From Sthenelais limicola (lineage: Eukaryota; Annelida; Polychaeta; Phyllodocida; Sigalionidae): a stretch of DNA of 64,000 bases. The stretch is taken from contig OW804098.1 in the NCBI GenBank assembly GCA_942159475.1, forward strand, positions 2,580,383-2,644,382, read 5' to 3'. The translations under genes and the position numbers were made by a program. Under the pieces are notes generated by a model. It worked only from the letters and a program-made list of their open reading frames with translations. It was not told where the DNA came from and ran no database searches. Below, piece after piece: positions 54,587 to 64,000 of the stretch; the first letter of the stretch is position 1; each line of letters starts with the position of its first letter.

Positions 54587-54911
54587 TAAAGGCTGAATCT
54601 CATTGAAGCTCCTGCCCTCATAAGGTTGTGAGGCCGCAGTGTCTACACTGACACATCAACATCTCATCTTGCACTGTTCATGTACAAGTGACAGATGTAA
54701 TAATAATGATATATATATAGTAGTCACCTCATACTGTACTATAATGCACATCACAAACACACTGAGCAGCTAGGTGATGGCCTAATATAAAATACCAACC
54801 AGAGACAACGGTCTAAAATATCCAAATAAAAAATACATCTGTAGTTTTTATTCATAATTTACAGAGGTCATTAATCCTGTTTACACTTCTGACCTTGTGA
54901 GTTCTTGTTTG
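54587..54911. repeat. Inverted duplication, arm 1
   Basis: From TAAAGGCTGAATCTCATTGA to TTCTGACCTTGTGAG, this segment is the reverse complement of about 59860-60184 with few differences, including a 7-base indel. Both arms run into the ACCTTGTGTG minisatellite. Confidence 0.9.
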
Positions 54912-55560
54912 TCAATGTGTTTGTCAATGTGTGACTTGTGTGCCCTTGTTTGAGGTTGTGTGACCTTGTGTGCCCTTGTTTGAGGTTGTGTGACTTTTGA
55001 GTCCTTGTTTACCTTGTGTGACCTTGTGTGCCCTTGTTTAACCTTGTGTGACCTTGTTTAACCTTGTGTGACCTTGTGTGCACTTGTGTGCCCTTGTTTA
55101 ACCTTGTGTGCCCTTGTTTAACCTTGTGTGACCTTGTGTGCCCTTGTTTAACCTTGTGTGCCGTTGTGTGACCTTGTTTAACCTTATGTGACCTTGTGTG
55201 CCCTTGTGTGCCCTTGTTTAACCTTGTGTGCCCTTGTTTAACCTTGTGTGACCTTGTGTGCCCTTGTTTAACATTGTGTGCCCTTGTTTAACCTTGTGTG
55301 ACCTTGTGTGCCCTTGTTTAACCTTGTGTGACCTTGTGTGCCCTTGTTTAACCTTGTGTGCCCTTGTTTAACCTTGTGTGACCTTGTGTGCCCTTGTTTA
55401 ACCTTGTGTGACCTTGTATGACCTTGTGTGACCTTGTGCGACCTTGTTTAACCTTGCGTGCCCTTGTTTAACCTTGTGTGACCTTGTCTAACCTTGTGTG
55501 ACCTTGTGTGACCTTGTGCGACCTTGTGTGCCCTTGTTTACCTTGTTTGACCTTGGGTAC
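54893..55560. repeat. ~20-bp minisatellite (ACCTTGTGTGCCCTTGTTTA)
   Basis: About 60 half-units of 10 bp (ACCTTGTGTG, CCCTTGTTTA) in irregular order. It is expanded here; the inverted arm at 59.8 kb has only about four or five. Confidence 0.92.
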
Positions 55561-55623
55561 CCTTGTTTGCTGACATTGCTAGGGCGTCTGTCCAGGCCAT
55601 TGGTTCATCACATATTGTTTATT

Positions 55624-55821
55624 TCCTCAGCCCGCTCCTCAGCCCGCTCCTCAGCCCGCTCCTCAGCCTCCTGTGTGCCTACGTTTATTACATCACTGTG
55701 CGTTCGTCTTTGTGGTATATTTCTAAGCTTCTATTGGTGCTTGTCCTATAGGCAACCATTCCCGGACAACCATTGCTACTCTATTTATTATCTGTGATAT
55801 AAGCGATCGACATTAGCCTGA
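55624..55821. repeat. Short 12-bp VNTR and 155-bp duplicated segment, copy 2
   Basis: 3.7 units of CTCCTCAGCCCG (55624-55666), then the 155-bp segment (55667-55821). Copy 1 has about 22 units, so the VNTR length changed after duplication. Confidence 0.92.
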
Positions 55822-56090
55822 CGAAGGCCCCTCATGTACATGAAAACAACAGATATAGACATGGCAGTTAGACAGGCAGTACTACATGAGCTCCCCACCC
55901 CTCACCCTCTTAGCACCCTCTTAGTTCCTCCACCCCCCCCCCACCCCCATCCCCCACCCCTCACACACAACATTGAGCACACACCCATACACTAAACACT
56001 GCGCACACGTGCAACATTTAATGTGGTCAGACCTTAAACACACCAGACGCTCTAAAAACAAGAACGAGGCTCTAAAACCGAAAACGAGGC
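55822..56090. other. Spacer with C-rich strip
   Basis: C-rich run at 55930-55970; no gene seen. Confidence 0.35.
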
Positions 56091-56092
56091 TA

Positions 56093-56285
56093 TGACGTGA
56101 GCGTGACGTAACACAATCTGCACCTCGACTTCCGGTTGACGTCTGGTGCGTCCCGCCACCCTACACCGGTGCCTTTGATCTCTGTATTGTCAATAAACAT
56201 GGCGGCGTTCTGCTGACCTGCCGGTTGGCATGACAACTGAGGCACGCCAGTTACCCTGGCAACCTAATAGAGCCTTGTCACGTGA
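56093..56285. promoter_or_regulatory. CpG-rich promoter-like cluster
   Basis: Within 200 bp: TGACGTGA (56093-56100) and TGACGTAA (56104-56111), both CRE-like; CTTCCGG, an ETS site (about 56130-56136); AAACATGGCGGC (YY1, ATG at 56199-56201); GTTACCCTGGCAAC (56250-56263, RFX X-box); TCACGTGA (56278-56285, E-box). The YY1 ATG opens only a five-codon frame. The driven gene and direction are unknown. Confidence 0.5.
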
Positions 56286-57432
56286 TTGTGCACAAGAAAT
56301 GACATAATTGTGCGAGGTTTGAGTGACGGAAGGCGACATGTTGTCTTCTGGGGGAAATGTGTGCGGAGAGCTTTGTGCTCGCAGATGTAGCCTTGTCTGT
56401 TTTATTGCAGTACTTATACTTATATATACTCATATAGTCTGTACCACAATCTGCAACTAGGAGGTTGAGATCAGCGCAAGGGTGGAATTAATTTAATAAT
56501 GTTCTGGACGTAGGCGCAAATTCAGATGTTTATATGTGAAATTACATTGTACAAATCTTACATACTTTAATTAGGGAGAATAAAAACCCTGTACCACAAT
56601 CCACAACTGGGAAATTGAGATTGATTTATTGTTTTTTAAAATTACTTCGTACTTGTGGGTCAAATTCTCAACAATGACAAAAGAAATCTTACCAAATTTA
56701 TTCCTATTCTGACCTATGGAAGTGAATTCATCAATATTCTGCTGCTTTGGCGGGTTTACCATAATGGCCCATTCATATCCCGGGACCTGTTTAAAAGTAG
56801 ACCGGGTACCTGGGGGACGGTCATGAAAACAATAAAAGCCTCTCTCAAATATTAGCCGGGTCCGTCTGGTTTGTCTAATAAAGAATACGTTTTTCTATGT
56901 CTAATGAAGAATAAAGTGAAGTAGTCACTTTCCCTTTTGAATATTCATGTAATGTACGATGGGTATAGTCTGGTTTTTTCTTAATTGTTGTCAGGTCATG
57001 TCAGGTATAATATGTATAAAGTACCTTTTTTAACATTTTAATCCAAAGTCAAACACTTGGGAAACAATTTGGATATAATAGTAATAATAAAATATTCATT
57101 TGTCATACATAGATGGGCTCATGAAAAGGGCGTTGGAACACAATGCACAAAATTCCCAAAAATTAAAATGGAAATAAGAGAAGTAACACATATTTCATGA
57201 ACATGCTATTTTGGTCTGGGTACATAGAAACAGACAGGGGTATAGTTATAAACAGAAAATGTTATCATTTGGAGTACTGTATAAACTGGTGAAGATCATT
57301 TTCATAAGATTTTCTTCGAAAAAAGAGCGATTTTAACTTGTTTATTGCCAATGAAATATTTATTATTTAATCTAGATACACATAACCATACTTCCCCTAT
57401 TTGCGCCACATGTGTAATCTAAATTGGTATAC
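56286..57432. other. Non-coding stretch
   Basis: No gene recognised. CCACAATC.(G/A)CAACT(A/G)GGA(G/A).TTGAGAT recurs at about 56445 and 56594. Confidence 0.35.
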
Positions 57433-57500
57433 TGTCTTAAATGTGGGTTATTTGAAAGGTGTGGTGAAGACGAATTGTACATTTTCTGAAAATCTTACCC
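57433..57500. mobile_element. MITE family A, copy 9 (right half only)
   Basis: CTTAAATGTGGGTTATTTGA to TTGTACATTTTCTGAAAATC. The left terminal repeat is absent. Confidence 0.65.
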
Positions 57501-57779
57501 ATGTACAAATTTATAATGAAGGTTAAAAGCCAGTGTCCATTGGTGCGATATGATAAGACATAGTGTTGCTCCAATATTGCATACAACAAGACTTTGAAGT
57601 TAAATCAGTCTAGAGAAAAGAGCCGTGGGTGAGCGATAATGAATGAAGCCACCACAGGAAAGGGCTTTATACTGTTATAAAGCCTCCAAACAAATTGGTC
57701 AGATGACTTTTAGATGTGTGGGAAAAGAATGGAACAAAGGTAGAAAATCTTTAATTTTTGACCGACATTGACTGAAAAA

Positions 57780-57892
57780 AACTTACCCCACCTAAATTAT
57801 GTTTTGCCTCCCACAGTTTTTAAAAATGATTTTTCTGACAAAAATCCTAATTAAATCAGGAAAACAAGTCTTCCTAAGCAGGGAAACTCATT
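57780..57892. mobile_element. MITE family B fragment (left part)
   Basis: Shares ATTTTT(C)TGACAAAAA, AAA.CAGGAAAAC and TCCTAA(G/C)C.GGAA with 47150-47225; no terminal repeat. Confidence 0.5.
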
Positions 57893-57901
57893 ATTATTAT
57901 A

Positions 57902-58010
57902 AGATTTTATTTCCATTTCACATATACAATCGTTGTCATACAAATTAAATAAAAGAATGGAAAAGGAATATTGTCTGTGACTGTCACAGCTCTTCCAAAC
58001 ACCCCTTAAA
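57902..58010 (-). mobile_element. LINE-like 3' end, minus strand
   Basis: Plus strand: (TTA)n, TTTTATTTCC, about 45 bases, hairpin CTGTGACTGTCACAG (57975-57989), CTCTTCCA. Same plan as the copies at 33.3 and 52.9 kb. A weaker reversed tail lies at about 58283-58310, (TATA)n then CACTTTTATTC. Confidence 0.5.
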
Positions 58011-58349
58011 TCTGTTATTACATACTGATAGAAAGAATAGTACTAGGTGATACAAGTTGACTAGTAAACTATAGTAAATTATCAGGTACAGAATACAAAA
58101 TACAAGATAAAGTACAAGGTACAAAGAATGTGTACAAAAGTGTACATATATATACAGGCGGGTGTGCAAGCACCCTGTCCGGCTATTGTCGGGATTTCCT
58201 GGTTGTAGCTACAAGTAGCTATGTAGTAATTATGTATCCATAGATTTTTGGAACTTTAGCTTCACTCGCTAGAAGGCGTCTGTATATATATATATAACAC
58301 TTTTATTCAGTTTTACAGCTTACATATAAATTGCCAATTACATCATACA

Positions 58350-59004
58350 CTGAATTGGAATACAATACTCTGCGGAGCAGGTCTACCGCACGATCCAATA
58401 CTAAATTCTAAAGTTTCGATTTTCCTGGAATTAATCGTCAATGTTCAGTGTCCTTTCTTATATTTTGAAAGTTCCATGTTTGTTCCTCGGTATGTCACGA
58501 GGTTTTAGTTCACTGTTCATTCCTTGTTTTGTCGCGAGATTTTTGTAAGAAATATAAAGCACAATTTTAATTTAGTACACTAATCATTTGCTCAATGCTT
58601 AATCTTCTTCTATTATGTTAGAGTTTCACATAGTACAAATATTACACAGTTACATATATCAAATAGTACTCTACTGTCTTCTTTGATGTTTGAAATAATG
58701 CAGATGAAAATTTACAATGTTATCTTCCATCGTTATGGTTTGGTATAAGCTGTCTGAATGTCAACAATGGTAATTACAAATTTAGATATGTACACATTAC
58801 AATGCAGTGTCCCTTTCCCTCCCTCATAATACCGAAATAAGTCGGCCTTTCGAATCACAGGACCTACACGCCTGTTTAGATCCCCCCGTTTTGAGGTTAA
58901 CATTTTAACCACTTATAACTAATTATCCATTCCCTTGTATACATCTATATTTATTTTATAAACATACATATATTTCGGTTTCATGTACATGTTATAAACT
59001 GTAT
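58350..59004. other. AT-rich non-coding stretch
   Basis: No gene recognised. Confidence 0.35.
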
Positions 59005-59178
59005 ACTTGGCAAATATTAATGACCTTTCTCATGTTTAAAACATCTACTGTTATGAAATAGACAGAAAATGTTTTTTTTTCATTCCTGGATGGTGGTTTC
59101 TTAACAAAACAGAAATTACAAAAATTACCACCCTCTCAACCTAGTTTTCAGGTAGATAAATATGGAAACACACCATTG
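59005..59178. mobile_element. MITE family B fragment (right part)
   Basis: Shares TTATGAAA.AGAC, CATTCCTGG.TGG, CTCAACCTAGTTTTCAG and the right arm TAAATATGGAAACACACC with 47235-47378. The left end is missing. Confidence 0.6.
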
Positions 59179-59243
59179 TTTGGCCTGAGATCAGCTTTAC
59201 ATAAGGGGATTGTGCAGTACAGGTGACTGGTGTAGAATAAAGT

Positions 59244-59472
59244 GTGGTCTCCACTGGCTGCGGGAAGCTCTGCAGTAAGCCTTGCGATAGTTTGTGCTGG
59301 TTCTGTAGGTGGTGAGGAATGGTGAGGTCCCGCGTACATGGTCAGTGAACAATGTAGGCAGGACCTCGCCACTTCTCACCAACACAACACCATCGCAAGG
59401 CTTACCGCAGAGCTTACTGCAGAGCTTACTGCAGAGCTTACTGCAGAGCTTACCGCAGCCAGTGGAGACCAC
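59244..59472. mobile_element. 229-bp foldback (near-complete hairpin)
   Basis: The left arm GTGGTCTCCACTGGCTGCGG is the complement of the right end. Pairing continues inward through AAGCTCTGCAGTAAG and CCTTGCGAT, then through the GGTGAGGAATGGTGAGGTCC centre at lower identity. The right arm has an extra run of about four GCAGAGCTTACT units. Almost every base is in one arm or the other. No coding signal. Confidence 0.82.
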
Positions 59473-59804
59473 CCTTAATGAAACTCAATGGGCAATATAG
59501 GGAGGTTTAGTATATATGTTGAGAGGCGTGATAAGTGGGGACAATAAAATTATTATCGTACATGTACAATAATATTGGGTCTTCTTTTAGCTTCTATACT
59601 TTATGACGGTTACAAACCAAAGCAAAGGTTTATATAATTATGACTAATAATAAATCGTGAATGTAACTCGGAGCTCGTAACTGAATATCTATTGGACGAG
59701 ATTGCTATACTCTGTATATCTCGTCCAATAAATATTCATTTGCAGGCACTGAGTTCCATTCTCTCTATTTATCTCAATATACTCATTATATTTTATATTA
59801 GTTG

Positions 59805-60184
59805 AGAGTCACACAAGGTTGAACAAGGGCACACAAGGTTAAACAAGGTCAAACAAGGACTCACAAGGTCAGAAGTGTAAACGGGAATAATGACGTCTAT
59901 AAATGATGAATAAAAACTACATATGTATTATTTATTTGGACATTTTAGACAGTTGTCTCTGGTTGGTATTTTACATTAGGCCATCACCTAGCTGCTCAGT
60001 GTGTTTGTGATGTGCATTATAGTACAGTATGAGGTGACTACTATATATATATCATTATTATTACATCTGTCACTTGTACATGTACAGTGCAAGATGAGAT
60101 GTTGATGTGTCAGCGTAGACACTGCGGCCTCACAAGCTTATGAGGGCAGGAGCTTCAAAGTTCAATGAGATTCAGCCTTTATTA
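59805..60184. repeat. Inverted duplication, arm 2
   Basis: Reverse complement of 54587-54911 plus a few ACCTTGTGTG units. The arms are about 4.9 kb apart. Confidence 0.9.
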
Positions 60185-60451
60185 CACACATGAGCAGTAA
60201 CTTAGGCCTACAAATTGTGTTGAATCGAGCCTCCTTGAGCTAAACTTCAGGCTAAACAAGTTAAATCTACTTTTTAACATTCGAATACAGAGTGTAATAT
60301 ATAGCAAATGGCACATTGTTCAGGTTCAATGTGATCTCAACATACCTCCAGCCATACCCCCCACCCTCTACCCCACAATATTACCTTGGAATAGCTGTAG
60401 TTAATATGTTCTATGCTGAGAGAAAATCTCCTGGTTTCTCACTATGATTGC
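60185..60451. other. Spacer
   Basis: No gene seen. Confidence 0.35.
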
Positions 60452-60645
60452 ATCCCCTACACCCCCCCTACACCCCCCCTACACCCCCCTACACCCCCCA
60501 TACACCCCCATACACCCCCCCTACACCCCCCCATACACCCATACACCCCCATACACCCCCCATACACCCCTACACCCCCCTACAGCCCCCCTACACCCCC
60601 CATACACCCCTACACCCTACACCCCCCACCCCACCCTCCCATTAT
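60452..60645. repeat. C-rich minisatellite (CTACACCCCC/CATACACCCC)
   Basis: About 18 units of 10-12 bp; Thr/Pro/His frames are artefacts. Confidence 0.9.
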
Positions 60646-60854
60646 CAGGTTATGAGTACTTTGTGTGCCTGTAGTAAGACTAGTGGAGGCTGGGTGGGCG
60701 ATAATCAGGTAAACCCTGGTATAGACATCCATAGATTAAATCACTCATGCCCTGTCTCCCTCTGCTGGGCCTATATTGAAGCATTACCTAATGCCCATAA
60801 GGCAATAATGCGGCCAGATTTGATCAGACAAATACCCTGTCTTATGGATAGAAC

Positions 60855-61192
60855 CTGCATCATAATATTTTACATTTAACAATATCATACATTCTGTCCC
60901 CGGGATTCTGTCTTATAGAACATCATAATATTTTACATTTCACAATATCACACATTCTGTCTTATAGAACATGATAATATTTTACATTTCACAATATCAC
61001 ACATTGTGTCTTATAGAACATCATAATATTATACATTTCACAATATCCCACATTCTGTCTTATAGAACCTGTATCATAATATTTTACATTTCACAATATC
61101 CCACATTCTGTCTTATAGAACGTGTATCATAATATTTTACATGTTCACAATATCATACATTCTGTCTGATACAACGTGTATCATAATATCTC
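60855..61192. repeat. ~50-bp minisatellite, about 6-7 copies
   Basis: Units contain CATAATATTTTACATTTCAC and ACATTCTGTCTTATAGAAC. Length varies 46-54 bp because CCTGTAT or CGTGTAT is present or absent. Confidence 0.88.
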
Positions 61193-61194
61193 TC

Positions 61195-62170
61195 GTCCTT
61201 TCTCTCCCACTCTCTCTCCTCTCACTCTCTGCCGTCTCTTTCTCTCCTCTCTCTCTTCACTCTCTGTGTATCCTCAGGACTCTCAGGCTTCTACTATCTC
61301 CCTCCTCTCTTACCTCTCTTCTCTCCTCATGTCTCTCCTTCCTCCCCTTGTCTCTGCTCTCTCTCCTCTCTCCTCCTCCTCTCTCCTCTCTCTCCTCTCT
61401 CCTCTCTCCTCTCTCCTCCTCCTCTCTCCTCTCTCTCCTCTCTCCTCTCTCCTCTCTCCTCTCTCCTCCTCCTCTCTCCTCTCTCTCCTCTCTCCTCTCT
61501 CCTCTCTCCTCCTCCTCTCTCCTCTCTCTCCTCTCTCCTCTCTCCTCTCTCCTCCTCCTCTCTCCTCTCTCTCCTCTCTCCTCTCTCCTCTCTCCTCCTC
61601 CTCTCTCCTCTCTCTCCCTCTCTCCTCTCTCCTCTCTCCTCTCTCCTCTCTCCTCTCTCTCCTCTCTCTCTCCTCTCTCCTCTCTCCTCTCTCCTCTCTC
61701 CTCTCTCCTCTCTCCTCTCTCCTCTCTCCTCTCTCTCCTCTCTCTCTCCTCTCTCCTCTCTCCTCTCTCCTCTCTCCTCTCCCCTCTCTCCTCTCTGCTC
61801 CCTCCTCCCCCTCTCCTCTCTCCTCTCTCCTCTCTCCTCTCTCCTCTCTCCTCCTCCTCTCTCCTCTCTCTCCTCTCTCCTCTCTCCTCTCTCCTCCTCC
61901 TCTCTCCTCTCTCTCCTCTCTCCTCTCTCCTCTCTCCTCCTCCTCTCCTCCTCTCTCTCCCTCTCTCCTCTCTCCTCTCTCCTCTCTCCTCTCTCCTCTC
62001 TCTCCTCTCTCTCTCCTCTCTCCTCTCTCCTCTCTCCTCTCTCCTCTCTCCTCTCTCCTCTCTGCTCTCTCTCCTCTCTCTCTCCTCTCTCCTCTCTCCT
62101 CTCTCCTCTCTCCTCTCTCCTCTCTCCTCTATCCCCTCCCCCTCTCTGCTCTCTCCTCCGCCTCTCTCCT
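61195..62170. repeat. CT microsatellite, ~1 kb
   Basis: CTCTCCTCTCTCCT with CTCCTCCTC interruptions. The interruptions recur every ~43-45 bp near 61370-61600 and again near 61850-61940, giving higher-order blocks. No gene. Confidence 0.92.
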
Positions 62171-62699
62171 CTACCTCTTCCACCACCCCTCCCTCCTCCC
62201 TACCCCCCTGCCTCTGCCTTCCTTGCCGCACCACTGCACATATTCCTTTAATGCGCTGTCCGTGAAGATTACAAAAATCAATATGGATTTCATCGCGCGC
62301 ATCTCCAAGCATCAAAACCATTTTTAAAATGTCTGCTTCCTATAATAGCCTTACACATGTCCCGCAGCAAATAAAGACGAATTCCACAGTAAATAAATCA
62401 AGCCCTCTGGTCCAATTAAATTCTCGTTTGAAAGGAAAAGCTGAGTTTATTTACTCATTTTCTGGGTTTTAATTGGTTTTAATGTGACAAATCACTACAT
62501 AATCTCCCATTTTATCCCGCAAAATGAAATATTTAATGAATGCAGCTGATCCGGAAGTGACACAGGGTGTAAATCAACCAAAACATCTGAACTCTGAAAT
62601 ATTGTCATTATTTATTTAGTTATTTTGTTTGTTTGTGTGAAAAATTGTATTAATGAATACATATGAGATGATGTTTCCAGTAGTAACAGAAATATCAGT
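62171..62699. other. Spacer
   Basis: No gene recognised. Confidence 0.35.
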
Positions 62700-63556
62700 G
62701 GAAGGAGTAGGAGTACTATTGGCATTCAGTTGGAGTACTATTGGCAGTCAGTTGGAGTACTATTGGCATTCAGTAGGAGTACTATTGGCATTCAGTAGTA
62801 GTATTGGCATTCAGTTGGAGGAGTACTATTGGCATTCAGTAGGAGTACTATTGACATTCAGTAGGAGTACTATTGGCATTCAGTAGGAGTAATATTGGCA
62901 TTCAGTAGGAGTACTATTGGCATTCAGTAGGAGGAGTACTATTGGCATTCAGTAGGAGGAGTACTATTGGCATTCAGTAGGAGGAGTACTATTGGCATTC
63001 AGTTGGAGTACTATTGGCATTCAGTTGGAGTACTATTGGCATTCAGTAGAAGGAGTACTATTGGCATTCAGTAGGAGGAGTACTATTGGCATTCAGTAGG
63101 AGGAGTACTATTGGCATTCAGTAGGAGGAGTACTATTGGCATTCAGTAGGAAGAGTACTATTGGCATTCAGTAGGAGGAGTACTATTGGCATCCAGTAGG
63201 AGGAGTACTATTGGCATTCAGTAGGAGGAGTACTATTGGCATTCAGTAGGAGGAGTACTATTGGCATTCAGTAGGAGTAGTACTATTGGCATTCAGTAGG
63301 AGGAGTACTATTGGCATTCAGTAGGAGGAGTACTATTGGCATTCAGTAGGAGGAGTACTATTGGCATTCAGTAGGAGGAGTACTATTGGCATTCAGTAGG
63401 AGTAGTACTATTGGCATTCAGTAGGAGGAGTACTATTGGCATTCAGTAGGAGGAGTACTATTGGCATTCAGTAGGAGTAGTACTATTGGCATTCAGTAGG
63501 AGGAGTACTATTGGCATTCAGTAGTAGTACTATTGGCATTCAGTAGGAGTACTATC
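62700..63556. repeat. 25/22-bp minisatellite, about 35 copies
   Basis: The unit is GTACTATTGGCATTCAGTAG plus GAGGA (25 bp) or GA (22 bp). The left part is mainly 22-bp with GTTGGA variants and the right part mainly 25-bp. Substitutions are rare. Confidence 0.94.
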
Positions 63557-63976
63557 ATGTATAATTTCTTGAAATGCATACATATATGGATATTGATATT
63601 GAAATTTTACACTGGAAAAGGGTGCCTCTCTTTCATGAACAGGGGTACTACCAGTCGTATTACTCAGCATTCAGCTGGAGTTTAAGATGTGCTATATCAG
63701 CATTCTATTGAATGAATTTCATCAAATAATTGGTCAAATTAGTTGTGTGGTATTCTAAACGAGTGAAACCATCTTGTTGGTTTACTCTTTTACTTCATAA
63801 TTATTTCTTCTAATAATCTAAAAACAAACATTTAAAAGTTATTTTGTGGACTTTGCCCTACAGTAGTTCCAGTAGTACAGGTGGCGGGGTTGCATATACC
63901 TTACTGATAAGTGATAAGCAGCATGTGTAGGATCTCATTATATATACATTGTGTCATATTTAATAGTTATCCAAAT
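63557..63976. other. Spacer to window end
   Basis: AT-rich, no gene seen. Confidence 0.35.
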
Positions 63977-64000
63977 GTGATGTCTCATAGGAAAACGAGT
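63977..64000. mobile_element. MITE family C, start of a second copy
   Basis: The last 24 bases match the left arm at 34614 with three differences, GTGATGT(C)TCA(T)AGG...; the rest lies outside the window. Confidence 0.5.

Noticed and set aside
61141..62327. Leu/Ser-rich and Arg/Glu-rich frames
   Set aside because: CT microsatellite read on both strands.

Overview
The window is metazoan genomic DNA, probably from a marine invertebrate. I cannot fix the phylum. The eukaryotic signs are an intact Ty3/gypsy LTR retrotransposon, degenerate LINEs, several families of short inverted-repeat elements (MITEs), splice-site-bounded exon candidates, promoter clusters with animal motifs (YY1, RFX X-box, ETS, NRF-1, CRE), and an exceptional load of minisatellites. 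There is no prokaryotic gene organisation and few host coding sequences. All identities and copy counts here were judged by eye.

Layout. 1-3115: AT-rich DNA with degenerate repeats, two copies of MITE family A and one likely terminal coding exon (1760-2423). 3116-14440: a complete 11.3-kb Ty3/gypsy element with two 410-bp LTRs that look identical and a CATG target duplication. Its genes are gag, pol in the -1 frame, and a third long ORF. 14441-19719: AT-rich, a 36-bp tandem repeat and a tRNA-like SINE head. 19720-22295: a 5'-truncated minus-strand non-LTR element with reverse transcriptase, damaged zinc knuckle and restriction-like endonuclease, flanked by 31-bp direct repeats. 23391-25200: 62-bp and 40-bp tandem arrays. 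25201-28260: AT-rich, with a decayed ~190-bp repeat. 28333-45885: a nearly continuous minisatellite belt (45-, 13-, ~10-, 9/14- and 22-bp units) with a 200-N gap at 37610-37809. 43180-44417 within it holds a promoter-like site followed by a glycine-codon-rich reading frame. 46.6-52.6 kb: MITEs, a LINE reverse transcriptase fragment, a palindrome, and a small membrane-protein ORF behind an ETS/NRF-1 promoter. 53.3-64 kb: CT arrays, a 12-bp VNTR cassette present twice, an inverted duplication (54.6 and 59.8-60.2 kb), a promoter-like cluster at 56.1-56.3 kb, a large foldback at 59.2-59.5 kb and more minisatellites.

The most coherent system is the Ty3/gypsy element. In it, gag supplies capsid and nucleocapsid, a candidate -1 frameshift at G GGA AAT leads into protease-RT-RNase H-integrase, and integrase ends in a tail with four AT-hooks (possibly five) instead of a visible chromodomain. 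Where env would lie there is instead a C2H2 zinc-finger, NLS-like, coiled-coil protein preceded by a splice-acceptor-like site. The LTRs, ORFs and target duplication are all intact, so the copy is young and may be active. The MITE families, the LINE 3' ends with a shared hairpin, and the foldbacks form a second, non-coding mobile layer.
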